From: Apostichopus japonicus
Lineage: Eukaryota; Echinodermata; Holothuroidea; Aspidochirotida; Stichopodidae
Length of the DNA stretch: 64,000 nucleotides
Direction of reading: 5' to 3'
Assembly (NCBI RefSeq): GCF_037975245.1
Contig: NC_092577.1
Coordinates: forward strand, 28,824,398 to 28,888,397
The position numbers were made by a program, and so were the translations under genes. The notes under the pieces were generated by a model. It was not told the origin of the DNA. It was given only the letters and a program-made list of their open reading frames with translations, and did no database searches. Positions 1-12,854 of the stretch are shown here, piece by piece (the first letter of the stretch is position 1; every line of letters starts with the position of its first letter).

Positions 1-719
1 CGTTTGCAACCTTGACATATACAATGTATCTTCCCAGTGGGATTTTATTTATTTTACTTATACTGAATGAAATGTCGTATTATGCGTGCATGGTTACTGT
101 TCTATAGTTGTTCCCTTTTGATTTCTTGCCGGAGGCGTAAGGAATCTATTCGACGGTGATGGCGTGTGTGTGTGTGTTTGTGACACTTGCTTGTAAAACA
201 CTAACTCCAACAAGTTCACAATGGATGGATAGAAAAATAAAAGAGATACAGTTAAATTGATTGTAGATTCATGAATTTTGGCAAGAAGTAAGATAGAACA
301 CCAAATTTGAGCTCTCTACCTGGTACAAAGAGTGAATTATGGGCTTTCAAATTCGGAAAATATCACAAAAGTCACTTTTCGCGAATCGCGCACGCACAAA
401 ATGGCCATTTCGACAAAATTTTAACAGGCCATAGGCTATCTCGACTTGGAGTATGATTTTATTTATTTGTATGTGTTCATATGGTCCATAATCAATCATT
501 TCTTATGAAATTTCGTTTAAATCTGAGAGACTCACCTGGGAACTTTTCAGAAAATTGGTTGCTTTGAGGCGGAATGACCCAGCCAGCTATCTTCTCATCT
601 GCGTGTTCTTCAATAATTGTAGTATTCGTTGTACCCAAGCCTCGGACTATAGAACTATTTTGGTGTCTAGACAAACCAGTGCAGTGGTCACTTTATCAAT
701 TCTTTAGTTAAGGGTAAAC
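1..719. other. Intergenic, no gene seen
   Basis: No convincing exon or RNA gene. Around 165-225 there is a short GT-run followed by a TGTGACACTTGCTTGTAAAA-type motif that recurs near 4150 and 40560, so part of this stretch belongs to a dispersed repeat family. Confidence 0.5.
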
Positions 720-759
720 CGGAAAGGTCGCTATCCTATAAGCTTAATTAATGGAGCAA

Positions 760-2480
760 ACTATTCTTTTGATTTTGATATAGTAAATGCTTTGAATGAC
801 ATCTTTTCGACAAGTAGAGGTCGTAAGCTTAGTAATGAGCTAGATTCACCAACCTGTCCATCCAAATTCCTGGGAAATCCTACTGCCGACTCACGTATTT
901 CTTACACCAGTGTCTGTCTGAATGGGAGATTCTGAAACCTTTTATTTTTTTAAGCGTTCCAAAATAATGTATTCCAGTAGGTTTCAAGAATAGATCAACT
1001 AGCACATTTTTCTGAAACTTATTACAGAACTTAAGGATGGTAAAGCTCCTGGTGTAGATGGTATTCATATTTAGCTTGTTAGATGGTTTTCCTATTAAGC
1101 TTGTTAAATCTATCTCTCATGTGTTAACTCCCAACCTTGCACATAGCTTTTATAACGACTTTACCTCCGGTCTGTATCCGCAGAAATGTTATTCCACTGT
1201 TCATAAATAACAACTACCTGGTTTAACCAGACAACAAAACTACAGTGTGGTTTCGATGATGCTATATGAATAATGTTATATGAATGTGACACACTATATA
1301 GGCTGTACGATATAGCCAGGATGAACAACATACTTCAAAGAAGTCCAGTAAAAAGCATTGAGATATGACAAACAATATTCACATTGGAAGCTGATAACCA
1401 AGATGGACGCTTTTTCTTGTATTCAGCATACAGATTGAACTTTATCAAAGACAACAGGCTTCTTCTCAGGCTTCAACAAATATTATTAAAAGTACTCGCT
1501 ATATTTGGGGACCGTGACTAAAACTATACTCGCGAAAACCATTGATGTTTAAGTCTCCATAGTACAAATCTAAAGACATCAATACTGTCTGGGAACAAAG
1601 GTTAGGCACTTGGGCAGATACCTATACGGTAACTTACAGCATGTTGTTAATAATACTTATTCGCATTATATTAATGTCACCACCGCCGTATATAACACAA
1701 GGTTCTGTGATTGGGACCTCTATAATTTTCTTATTTATATTAATGACATTCAAAAATGCTGCACCCAACATATCAACTCGTCTCTTTGCTGACGATACAA
1801 ACGTCTTTCTAGCTAACCAAAACAGTGCGGAATTAATTGAAATGGTCATTGAAACTCTAAACCTACTGAATATTTGGTTTGATTAACAAAAAAACTCACT
1901 CTGCGCATTGGAGAAACCATTCACTCACAGGATATTTCATGCGAGTGAATATAATAATCACGTATATTTCTGAGAGCTTTTGCTTTAAATGGTACCAACA
2001 TTAGTACATGATCACCTCTCACGAAGTACCTTGGTTTTGGTCATTGACGACGATTTAACGTGGAGGGCAGCATGTGAATGAATGACGTATATCCATCCTT
2101 AAGTATATTGGTATCTTCTAAGTGACATTCTTCCAGTTAATACTGCAATACAGATGTATAACTCGTTTATATATTGTAGGCTTTATCATGCTATTGAAGT
2201 TTATGGCACAGCATGTGCCTACTGTCCTAAAAGCTCTCGGCCAGACTCTACAAACTAGATTACTGAAGCTGCTCACAAAGAAACCCAAACGGTATACGGC
2301 TGATCAGTTGTACTTGGATTACAACCTTCAAAGCTATACACATGTATTTGTACATATGGGAGTAATTGTGTCTAAATACCGCCATGATTTGTTACCATCA
2401 GCTGTACTGGCTAATATAAATAAACCAAATAATGGAACCGAAATCTCAACGCATATATACTCGAAACACGTCTGTAACAC
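760..2480 (+). pseudogene. Degraded LINE reverse transcriptase
   Basis: Remains of a non-LTR retrotransposon reading on the plus strand in several broken frames. Near 1035-1060 it encodes a KDGKAPGVDGI-like motif (RT fingers region). Near 1700 a QGSVIG segment resembles the RT motif PQGSVLGP. In another frame YINDI follows, and near 1784-1798 there is FADDT, the catalytic Asp pair. From 2150 to 2430 the translation resembles the C-terminal tail of Jockey/CR1-type LINEs, with a KLLTKKPKRYTADQLYLDY-like stretch. Frame changes and stops occur between every motif, so it cannot be active. The clade assignment is tentative. Confidence 0.75.
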
Positions 2481-2851
2481 GTCATCAAACTGTACTACAC
2501 GGCAAATGATTTCTTCAGTTATTATTGTTAATTATCATTATTATTTGGCACAGCCTTTCATCTTTCGAGTGTTAATCTTTGTGTACACAGGAAAACACAC
2601 AGGAAACACAGGAAATAGACACAGACTAGGCCAAGACTGCAGAATTATCTGCAATCATCAACGGCAAACTTGTGTGCACTTCCATGTCTTAATCATGTTT
2701 AGAACTTGATTAAGTCAACTTTGAAGTCGGATTTTACCTTATAATATCTCGTTTGCTGTTGTATTCTGACTATTATTATTTTCAAAGTGAACAGAAAAGA
2801 AGGTTTGTACGAACTCAGTAAAAATTTGCATGTCTGACTTTGACTCACTGT

Positions 2852-4560
<1,709 letters not shown>

Positions 4561-4639
4561 CATTACTAATGGCGGGTCTCGGCGCGAAGGGCAGAACGAT
4601 AGACCTCGGCGCTGAAGATTGGGCTATGGGAATGTTGGC

Positions 4640-4912
4640 CCTCGGCGTAGTTGGCAGAATGGTGAACGGCGGCGCAGTCGGCGGAATGGTGAACGGCGGC
4701 GCAGATGGCGGAAATTGTGAACGGCGGCGCAGTTGGCGGAATGGTGAACGGCGGCGCAGTTGGCAGAATGGTGAACGGCGGCGCAGATGGCGGGATGGTG
4801 AACGGCGGCGCAGTTGGCGGAATGGTGAACGGCGGCGCAGTTGGCGGAATGGTGAACGGCGGCGCAGATGGCGGGCTGGTAAACGGCGGCGCGGTTGACA
4901 GAATGGTGAACC
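4640..4912 (+). repeat. 27-bp GC-rich minisatellite
   Basis: About ten tandem copies of a 27-bp unit built on GGTGAACGGCGGCGCAG plus TTGGCGGAAT. Units differ by a few substitutions (GTTGGC, GATGGC, GTCGGC variants). Because 27 is a multiple of three, more than one frame stays open, giving the peptide repeats MVNGGAVGG and WRNGERRRS. There is no sign that either is translated. The array is far more GC-rich than its surroundings and lies about 900 bp upstream of the first predicted sulfotransferase exon. Confidence 0.93.
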
Positions 4913-4919
4913 TGGTCTT

Positions 4920-5790
4920 CTAGGTTATTTTACTCGTCGTCCGATCCGACTTCCTGGGCTGGTCCACCACTGTTTGCACCAATAGATGACTCGTTCGTCC
5001 CCTAACTCATGGTCAGAATCGTTCTCCCCATCTTAGTCTGAGCATGGAACAACCCCCCTGGTCCGAGCCCGCAGTTGCTTTTAAACAGAAACTACTTCCT
5101 ATACCTACAACGTGTGAACCTACACTGAACCCTATTAGAAACATAAACCACGCCCAGTCTACAACCATGCTTGCTGGTTAAGATTTACCCAGATCTAACA
5201 TTTTTGGCCCCTGGAACGTAACCTATATAGACGTCCTACTCAGTGACCTCCAAAATCAGGTAACATAGGAGAGTTCCCCCTGAACAGTTGTTCATAAATC
5301 AAGCAAGTGACACCCCTTATAAGATTTTATCTAACAAACAATTCCGTAAAGCGTCTAATAATGTAAAGAATCAACCCAAGTTTGAAACATTTGATTGGAG
5401 AAAATACATGTAAACGCTAACGACAAACAAGGAGCTTTGACGTGTCGTTACATCATCTTTGATGAACTTCGTACTTAGTATACGTAGATCCAGTTTAGTA
5501 AGTACAAGACCCTAATGAAATTGGAGGTCAAGTGTCATTTGAGTTCATAAAGTGCTGCCTGGTTCATATGGTATGTCCAGCATATCCACATTAGTAAGTA
5601 CAAGACCCCCTGTTTTCTGGCGAGATCAAAGTTCACTTGAGTTCAACAGGTGTCAAAGTCTGAAATCCGTGTAAAACTGGTAACTATGTGAGTTCTCCGA
5701 TGTTTTAATTTCTTTTACTGAACATAGTTCAGGCTTTCCGTTTTGGTTCTACTTACACTAAAATAGATTACATTTATTTTTTTCTCAACA
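4920..5790. other. Intergenic, dispersed repeat copy
   Basis: No gene recognised. From about 5500 to 5690 lies another copy of the GAGGTCAAGTGTCATTTGAG / AGTCTGAAATCCGTGTAAA repeat, also seen near 4270-4330 and 40680. A long pyrimidine stretch at 5770-5791 ends in CAG and is the predicted acceptor of the next exon. Confidence 0.5.
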
Positions 5791-5791
5791 G

Positions 5792-5940
5792 AACGTGGAA
5801 TTAGAAATACGAAGACGGAACATTACGTCATCGAAGCCGATTCGTCCAAGGTGTTTCGTACGTACTTTGTTCCACTGTGACGTCATCGGCATCAATGTAC
5901 TCAATACAACAGTCGACTTGGTGTTCCTTGCGATATGAAG
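5792..5940 (+). CDS. Predicted first coding exon of Gal3ST locus (mostly 5' UTR)
   Basis: A pyrimidine-rich acceptor (TTTTTTTCTCAACAG) ends at 5791 and a good donor (GTGAGC) begins at 5941. Only ATG AAG at 5935-5940 appears to code. It joins in phase 0 to the membrane-anchor exon at 9090, giving MK followed by a hydrophobic helix, which is the normal start of a type II Golgi enzyme. An upstream ATG at 5895 reads out of frame past the junction, so it would act as an overlapping upstream ORF. A palindromic CRE-like TGACGTCA lies at 5878-5885, so this stretch might instead be promoter-proximal first-exon sequence. The exon start is the least certain part. Confidence 0.55.
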
Positions 5941-8900
5941 GTGAGCACATTTCCTTTGGAATAAGTACCATCAAGACTTTTTATTGAATAAGTCTTCGTG
6001 AATTTTCATTTCCTTATACCAAAAGCAATGTTCTGACATCCAGGAAAGTTCAAGGAAAGTTGATGTATCAGGCGCGTATCCAGGATTTTCAAACCCGGGG
6101 GGCGCGAATTACTATCTAAGCGGAGCGCCACCATCGGTTGGCGCGCAGCGTACAAGAAAATTTCTTGTTTTGAAACCCCCCCAGATCACCGGAAACGGCA
6201 CTTCTCGGGCTTGAAATGAGCAACCAGATGTACACTTTTTGCCTGAGAACCAAGTATTTCCTAATAGTTTTTTTTTTCCATCCATAACCTTTTTGAAGAT
6301 TGTCAACCCGGCACACATCATGTTCGACCTGATCGCATCTCCTGTGGGTCTTTGCTTTTGTAGGTGATTCTACGTCGCGGCCCACAATACCCGTCAGCCC
6401 CACTTTTCAAGGTTTTAAGCCCCATATTTGTTCAGAATTTGAAAATTCACATTTCTCGTGAATAAACTCACTTCAAAACATACCCATAATGTTGTACAAA
6501 ATTTCATCTATGGACAACCAATATAGAAAAAACTTCCTTCAACCCCTAACAGACCGGTCAAAATTGCACGAGTAGAGGGAAGTGTGATGTAGAATGTTGG
6601 TCAGAAATTTTCGAAAATTCCGACACAGTTAATTTATTGGTGTACAAATATTAAAACCTGTTATAACGGCTATTATAAAACTTGGTTGAAAGAAATGAAA
6701 AAATAGCAGATATTTCTGAAACCGAACACTACACACATAGGCGTAGGAGGCTCGGCGGCAGTGGCGGAGCTAGGGGTATTGGTCAGGAGTGGCGAGAATG
6801 GTCTGAAGGGGCGCTTTCGACACTATCTAAGCGGAGCGCCACCACTGGTTGGCGCGTAGCGTACAGAAAATTTTTGAGTAAAGATACTCCCTAGATCGCC
6901 GGAAATGACCCTTTCCGGGCCTGGCTAATTTGCAGATAAACGAAGAATAAGGTGTCATCGCCAAATTACACCAACAAAATGTGACAAATGTCAAAAAGTA
7001 GATGAGAGCGCAATAAAAAAGTAATCTAGAATAAGTAAAAAGTGGTAAAGAGCTGAAAAAGGCGCCAGCAGTCCATTTGAGTCCGTCAGGGGGGCATCCG
7101 CCCCCTGACCATATGGACGCTCCGCCACTGCGCGGCGGGGGTGCAGGCCCTAATTCGCCATTACTAATGTAAAAGAGAGTTTTAACATAATTGGACCTCC
7201 ATGCTTTTTATACATCTACATGAGACATGTCGTTGTTTACATTAGCATCCCGCGGTACACTGCGCAATTTGAACGGACCGTACGGTACATGATGGCATGC
7301 GATGTAATAACCGATGCTTGCTTATATGATATTGACATGAACACGTTGAACGCGCGCTTCGCGCGCAAAACTTTTTGGTTATTTTTTCAGGCAAGTCGGA
7401 CAGTTTTGAGGCTTTTCATCCTGGAACGCCATTTTCATGCTCACTGATATGATGTGATATCTGCTGTTTGCGTTACAAATTCGAACAGGCGCGTAGCGAG
7501 GAATTTGCCAAGGGAGGGGCGAAGCCTGTAGGCTAATTATCTAAGCGTAGCGCCACCATAGGTTGGCGCGAAGCGTACAAGCAAATTTTGGCCGAATATG
7601 GCTCCCAGATCGCTGGAAATGACACTTCCCAGGCCTTGTAAGTTGCCTCTAAGCACTTTCTATTTTGAAATTACTTAGCGATATCATTTAAAAAAATGCT
7701 GAATGGGGGGGGGGGGCGGGCGGTCGCCCCCATCCCAAAATGCGTCATGTTCCCCGACGACACGGTCGAGTTCGAGACCAGCCACAGTTGGTTTCATAGC
7801 ACAATTCTACACACGCGTTATGATAGACCATATATAGTATATATATATCATTAGTGAGAGAGGAAAATGGAAACGTCAAAAAATGGAGTTGTCGGTGTAA
7901 GGGGTAGGGTGAGTCACACTTTTACGAAATCATCGATCCGTCACTGGCTACCCTTCAGCGCTGTAATGATGTCACTGTTCTTCTTTCTCTTCCCGGTGTC
8001 TTCGCGTTTTGCTTTTACTCCCTCTTTTTCTCCTTTTTCTCTCTTTCTTCTTTTTCTTTTCCCTTCCTCCCTCTCCTCCTCCTCTTTTTTCCCCTCTTTT
8101 TTCCTTTTTTCTTCTCTTTTTTCTTCTCTTTTTTTCTCTTCTCTTTTTCTTACCCGGGGGGGCGCGCGCCCCCAACGCCCCCCCCCTGGATACGCACCTG
8201 TGTATAGTATCGCTTTAAGCACACTCAAACGGCCCTTTTCCAGTTTCACCCTGAGCTTCAAGGGGTCAACAGGTTATCTGAAATGGCGGAAAAATTGGCT
8301 CAAAGGGTCAAAAGGTTATCTCAATCGGCCTCAAATTGGGAATTGTTTTGTGATTTATACCAGATGACTTGTAGGTTGTCAACATATAATCCCATGTAGA
8401 ACTGTCAGTCTATAATAACAAATTTAAAGGGATTTGCATTAGGAACTGGAATAAAAAGTCTAGACTGTGAAATCCTTACCAGTGAATTAAACTGTTGATG
8501 CTTTGTCAACATGATAACTGATTCCTGATACCTTTCTTTATATGTTGCTGCATCAGTCAAATGGATAATCCTCTTCATTTTGGTGTGCACAAATTCATGA
8601 GTATTAACATATATGGCTTACCACACTGTGAATATTTCTTGGCACCGTAACCACTAAACGTTTTCTGGTTGTAAGCTCTTGTTAAATCTCAAAATTCGTT
8701 TTATTTTAAGCAGCTGCTGGTGTCACACTTGGACCACTTAAATGCTGTTATGTAGGATTCAATGTAAGTTGTGCTTTGCTGAAATGTCTATAGTAAGCCA
8801 ACAGGGCTAGATTCACGACGACTCATATCGCGTTCGAAACATTAGTTTCCTGACATTGTATCCAAAATTGACATCAAAACTAGTGCCTAAGTTCTTGATT

Positions 8901-11567
8901 CATCCAAATTTTACGATTCGTTATCTGTACTATACGGAGGAAGCAAATTAGTTTCGTTAGCCCAACTTAGATGGGGTTTTCAACTAACAGTGTGGAATAT
9001 TATACTTTTCTACAAAAGAGCCACATTATCTTCCACCGGGCATATTCCTGAAAATGAATAAAAATTTTTGATTGCATTTTTTCCTGCAGCGGCTCGTATT
9101 CCTGTTATTTACGCTAGTGGTGTTTACTCTCGTAACCATTGTACTATTCTGGGAACCAGAGACGATGTACTTCACCGGATTGGATGGCATGCTCGATTTT
9201 GAAAGGTAAGTGACTATGACTGACTGAGGGTTCTTAAAGGAAGACTTGACGCAGAATGTTAGATATGTTATGTAATATGTTCATCCATTGCTTATAAATT
9301 GTAATACCTCGACCGAAACACGTTCTTAACCTCATATGAGCAACATATCATCTTTTGTATAACATTTAACATCACTTGTCCTTGACAAATTTGGTGTATT
9401 TTGTAAACATGTCATTGGTGGCCAAAGAAAAGGGTTCTTTGTTATTCCGTTGAGCTGTGTGTTGCATCCGAGGAACTAACAACCTAATACTCTGTCTCTG
9501 TATGTTAGACTATATAGTCCGGTCGCTTTAATTGAACCTTAGGGGTTCATTTCGGAAAATGTTAAGAATGATATTGAAATACAACCCTACATATAGCAGC
9601 GCGTTTGAACGGTGTACAGTATATCCAACTTGAATGTTTCCTAATTTTATTTCTATACCTGAAATGCATTTGGGACACACTTATTGGGCCCGAATTTGTG
9701 GAGCCCAATATTTGTTTTAGACCATTTGGACCCACATTTCTTGGGTTCAACTTTTTTTGGGGGGGGGGGGGGCAAATATAATTTTGAGTCAGTTCGTTTG
9801 CGCCAAATATTATTGGGCCCAATACTTGGGGGAAGGGTTGACAGTTTAAAATTGCAAAAACTCCACAACTTTAAATCGGATTGCATCCAAACTTGGAATG
9901 CAGTTATTGGTTACTATCTGGTACATATAGGCCTAAATATTTTGTCACCAAAATATTCCGGGCGCATTTTTAGGTCGGATAGTTTCCAAATTTTATTTCC
10001 ACCTCAAATGCATTTTGGGACACATTCTTTGGGCCCGAATTTGTGGTCATATTAATTTTGGGCCAACATTTTTGGAGGGTTCAATGTTTTGGGCCAAAAA
10101 TAATTTTGAGTCAGCTTGTTTGGGCCGAACAGTTTTGTGACCATTTGGGAGCACATGTTTTTTATACTATGTCACTAAATAGACATGTCAACATGTCAAC
10201 ATGATAACTAATATCTGTTACCTTCCTTTATTATGCTGCCGCATTAGTCAATAGATAATCCTCTTCATTTTGGTGTGCCCAAGTTCATGAAATGTATGGC
10301 TTACCAAACTATGGAGATGTTTAGACATCGTAACCACTAAATATTTACCTTTTCTGGTTCTCCTTTCTTCCCCCTCAGTATTACGTCATCGATACCTGTG
10401 ATGCCCACTACTACACAATCACCCGATCCTCCACTCAACTGCAGCGCCACCGGAAACATTATCTTTGTCAAAACCCACAAGACCGGAAGTACCACCGTAC
10501 GAGCGATTTTAAACCGTTATGGCTACTTCCATAATCTCTCTTTCCTTCAACATAAAAGCAAGCCAGGCGGTCACGTTAACTCTGATTTACGCAGAACGCC
10601 CCTGTCTTCGTTTCTGCCACCCCTAGGGGTCAAGAAGGGAAACATAGCGAATTACAAGGGGTACAACATATCCAATACGCATATGCGGATGCAACCAGGC
10701 AAACTTAACGAACTTATGAACCCCGGATCGGTTTACGTCACCATATTACGTCATCCAGTCGAACAGTGGTTGTCCGCCTTTCAATACTTCCACGTTGAGA
10801 CTACTGTGAAGAAATATATGGGGAACAAAACAGACCCAGTGTCAGTCTTTCTCTCCCGTCCAAAGTTTTTCCGTACACGTAGTGTCTACGCCTGGAACAA
10901 CCAACTGTACGATCTCGGCTTGGAGCGCAAATTTTTTCTAGTGCCGACATATTTACAACACAAAATCAAATATTACGCTGAGAAGTTTGATCTCGTGCTT
11001 ATAACTGAGTACTTCGATGAGTCCTTGATACTTCTTCGGAAATTGTTATGTTGGACTTACGAAGACATCGTCTACGTGAAAATGCGTGCTCAACCGACCC
11101 CTTTAACGGTCAGCAATGACCTCCGGGAAAAGATCATCAATCTGAACAAAGGTGATAACGCTCTGTATAGTTACTTTAACAGAACGTTATGGCAGAGGGT
11201 CGAACAATACGGACCGAGCTTTGAAAGGGATTTAAAACGATTTAGAAGGGTGCTAAGCGAGAAATATGATGAGTGTGTTGGCGACCAAGAGGTGAAATCG
11301 GTGCAGGGAAATCACCAAAATATCATGTACAAAGTCAAGAGTGGATCTGATTTTTGTACTGCTTTCGTCAACCACGGTGGTGTCCTCACGACACTTGTAA
11401 GAGATAAGCAACTTGGATCATTCAACGAGAACGAAGAAACAATTATTGAAAATACTACTTTGTCTTTGAAATCGAACGATTCGTCTTTGAAATCGACCGA
11501 CCCGCCTTTGGAATCAAACCGTTCGTCTTTCAGTGAAATTCAAACAACGGAGCAGATTTCAGTGTAG
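5935..11567 (+). CDS. Galactose-3-O-sulfotransferase-like, isoform/gene 1 (spliced)
   Basis: Spliced model: 5935-5940, 9090-9205, 10379-11567, giving 436 aa, the usual size of the family (about 400-490). Family role: Golgi type II enzyme transferring sulfate from PAPS to the 3-OH of galactose on glycolipids or glycans. Seen here: a two-residue cytosolic tip, a hydrophobic helix at residues 4-23, then the 5'-phosphosulfate loop FVKTHKTGST (about 70-79) and the 3'-phosphate motif VTILRHPVEQWLSAFQYF (about 160-177). Several N-glycosylation sequons are present (NCS, NLS, NIS, NKT, NRT). The tail after about residue 400 carries four loose 7-residue repeats (SLKSNDS, SLKSTDP, PLESNRS, SFSEIQT) that the second catalytic exon lacks. 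Exon phases agree at both junctions (0, then 2). The exact acceptor sugar cannot be told from sequence. Confidence 0.82.
6068..6420. mobile_element. Fragment of non-autonomous hAT-like element
   Basis: It begins with GCGTATCCAGGATTTTC and a G-rich run, then has the family core CTATCTAAGCGGAGCGCCAC and GTTGGCGCGCAGCGTACAAG, and a GATCACCGGAAACGGCAC block. The same order occurs in the complete copy at 44155-45512. No matching right terminus is visible, so the right boundary is approximate. Confidence 0.6.
6759..7130. mobile_element. Non-autonomous hAT-like element, 372 bp
   Basis: It starts CAGTGGCGGAGC and ends GCTCCGCCACTG, perfect 12-bp terminal inverted repeats. It is flanked by an 8-bp duplication with one mismatch (CTCGGCGG at 6751-6758, CGCGGCGG at 7131-7138), the size made by hAT transposases. 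It contains the CTATCTAAGCGGAGCGCCAC core. There is no transposase ORF. Confidence 0.8.
7486..8200. mobile_element. Probable non-autonomous hAT-like element with pyrimidine tract
   Basis: The left end CAGGCGCGTAGCGAGG and right end CCTGGATACGCACCTG form imperfect inverted repeats of the same type as the 44155 element. The core CTATCTAAGCGTAGCGCCAC is at about 7538. The right half is a CTT/CCT-rich stretch (7980-8155) that yields meaningless Phe/Ser/Pro or Lys/Glu ORFs. No target-site duplication is visible, so the two ends may belong to different insertions. Confidence 0.5.
8490..8665 (+). repeat. Dispersed repeat, copy A
   Basis: One of three same-orientation copies of a roughly 170-bp sequence with the landmarks TTTGTCAACATGATAACT, GGATAATCCTCTTCATTTTG, GTGTGCACAA, TATGGCTTACCA and CGTAACCACTAAA. 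Other copies are at 10170-10360 and 16660-16830. Copies A and B lie just upstream of two sulfotransferase exons. Confidence 0.8.
9090..9205 (+). CDS. Gal3ST membrane-anchor exon
   Basis: Acceptor TTTTTTCCTGCAG ends at 9089; consensus donor AAG|GTAAGT is at 9206. It encodes 38 residues plus two bases: a basic residue, then the hydrophobic helix LVFLLFTLVVFTLVTIVLFW, then an acidic stem. It joins phase 0 upstream to ATG AAG and leaves phase 2 downstream. That phase fits both catalytic exons (10379 and 12855). No second anchor exon was found between those two, so this exon may serve both. Confidence 0.82.
9640..10140 (+). repeat. Imperfect tandem duplication, two ~165-bp copies
   Basis: Two related blocks (about 9645-9810 and 9975-10140) share AAATGCATTTGGGACACA-like sequence, TTGGGCCCGAATTTGTGG, repeated GGGCC(A)AATATT-type words and AATTTTGAGTCAG. 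A G-run at 9760-9772 sits in the first. They lie in the intron before the first catalytic exon. Confidence 0.75.
10170..10360 (+). repeat. Dispersed repeat, copy B
   Basis: Second copy of the sequence at 8490-8665, sharing AGATAATCCTCTTCATTTTG, TATGGCTTACCA and CATCGTAACCACTAAA. It ends about 20 bp before the acceptor of the catalytic exon at 10379, so it forms the branch-point side of that intron. Confidence 0.8.
10379..11567 (+). CDS. Gal3ST catalytic exon 1
   Basis: Acceptor TTCTTCCCCCTCAG ends at 10378. The first base completes a serine codon with the AG left by the anchor exon, and the frame then runs open for 395 codons to TAG at 11565. The whole lumenal sulfotransferase domain lies in this one exon. 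The first ATG inside the exon (10401) follows a GTG and is not needed as a start if the anchor exon is used. If the anchor were skipped the product would lack its membrane segment. Confidence 0.9.
11461..11540 (+). repeat. 21-bp coding repeat at enzyme C-terminus
   Basis: Three to four diverged 21-bp units (TCTTTGAAATCGAACGATTC and relatives) encode a Ser/Lys-rich heptapeptide repeat at the tail of catalytic exon 1. The paralogous exon ends before this point. Confidence 0.7.
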
Positions 11568-12104
11568 GTATTCATTTCACGTGGCAAGAAGTAAAAGTAA
11601 AAGAGTGCCCTCTTTTTTTCCTTTCCTTTTTTTTGCACGAAACTTGGGCTGTGGTAGCATAGGCTCAACCATATATCATATAACGGTAGGCACGACAATA
11701 ACTATATCTTGCGGACCCGCAGTGAAATTTGGTGCTCAACCCGTTGGTATCGTCACCTAGAGGTCACCAGTATATTGGCCCTGTATATAGCAAGCTAAAG
11801 AACTTCTCAAACTGGTTTTAGAAAGTATACTTTGCGAGACGGGCTGTGATCCTCCATGTTGTTTCCAGTAAAATGGATTTTATACAACAATACAAATTCT
11901 TAGTGTAGATGACTACTTTCAGAGTGGCGGGAAATTTGTCTGACATTCTGGCATTTTTGTGGGCAATATACTGATGTCGTTTTTAGAATGTTCCTTCTCC
12001 CATGTGAAAAGCAAACTGTTGAAAATATTTCATTTAACAAGTAGACCCTGCATATTGACTCCCCAAAGTATAAATACTTCATTTCACTTTTTTTTAAGGG
12101 TGAA

Positions 12105-12110
12105 AATAAA
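12105..12110 (+). terminator. Possible poly(A) signal after catalytic exon 1
   Basis: First AATAAA clearly downstream of the stop of catalytic exon 1, about 540 bp beyond it. It would separate transcripts ending with exon 1 from those reading on to the exon at 12855. No transcript evidence. Confidence 0.35.
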
Positions 12111-12587
12111 AAGATGGCTCAGGTATTATGCGCAGCATTATAGACTTTTGGAAGACTTGCGCCGGCGGACCCCACCGCCCATTTAAAATGCTTCTTCAAA
12201 GTACAAGCTAACAAGTCTCGTTGGGATTACTGACACATGGGCCGTTCACGGTACCTCAGGGTTGAAGCCTGCAGACCTCTACTGGCATCAATTGATCTTC
12301 AATGAGCCTCAATTTAACCCCCCCCCCCCGCGCACACACACACACAAACGCACAAACAAATACACTAACAATAAAATTATGTGCTCCTAGTAAAAGGTTT
12401 ACAGCTAAGTATAGTACAAATAAATTGTATAATGATGACGTTATACCTTGGTCCTCACGCATAGTGTAGTGTCCCTTATGGAGTATATGAATCTTTTAAC
12501 TATCTGAATTTAAGGAACAATTAAAGTGAGCCGTAAAATGATGCTGGACTGCGAAACTGGCGCCATTGTCGAACATTTGGCATAAAA

Positions 12588-12590
<3 letters not shown>

Positions 12591-12635
<45 letters not shown>
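12591..12635. repeat. (AT)n microsatellite
   Basis: About 45 bp of AT dinucleotides, about 220 bp before the second catalytic exon. Confidence 0.95.
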
Positions 12636-12637
<2 letters not shown>

Positions 12638-12854
12638 TTAAAGTTAAGTGATAATGAAATAGGCATGGACACATTTCACCTCCATACCCGCATTAAGCTG
12701 AGACAAATTGTCTAAAGCCATCATGTGATCAATTTCTGCAATGTATTTATCTCCTTCATTAGAACTCTTTCAATGCTGCATCTTTTAAGGAAATTATCAC
12801 ATGACTTTTCTAATATTTTGTTTTAAAAAGCGCATTCTTTTTCTTCTTGAACAG

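Larger units (their letters stand above)
5941..9089 (+). other. Intron 1 of Gal3ST locus, rich in hAT-like repeat copies
   Basis: No coding sequence. It holds at least three copies of one repeat family, recognisable by CTATCTAAGCGNAGCGCCAC followed by TTGGCGCG and GCGTACA (about 6110-6165, 6820-6870, 7535-7580), plus one copy of a separate dispersed repeat at 8490-8665. Confidence 0.7.

Noticed and set aside
2122-2709. 195-codon ORF considered as an independent gene
   Set aside because: Only its central part is meaningful, and other frames there resemble a LINE C-terminus; treated as part of the dead LINE.
4569-4923. Repeat-peptide ORFs in the minisatellite
   Set aside because: More than one frame stays open only because the 27-bp period is a multiple of three; no splice or start evidence.
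7867-8367. 166-codon ORF and its antisense partners
   Set aside because: Composed of a pyrimidine-rich transposon segment; low-complexity Phe/Ser/Leu or Lys/Glu sequence.
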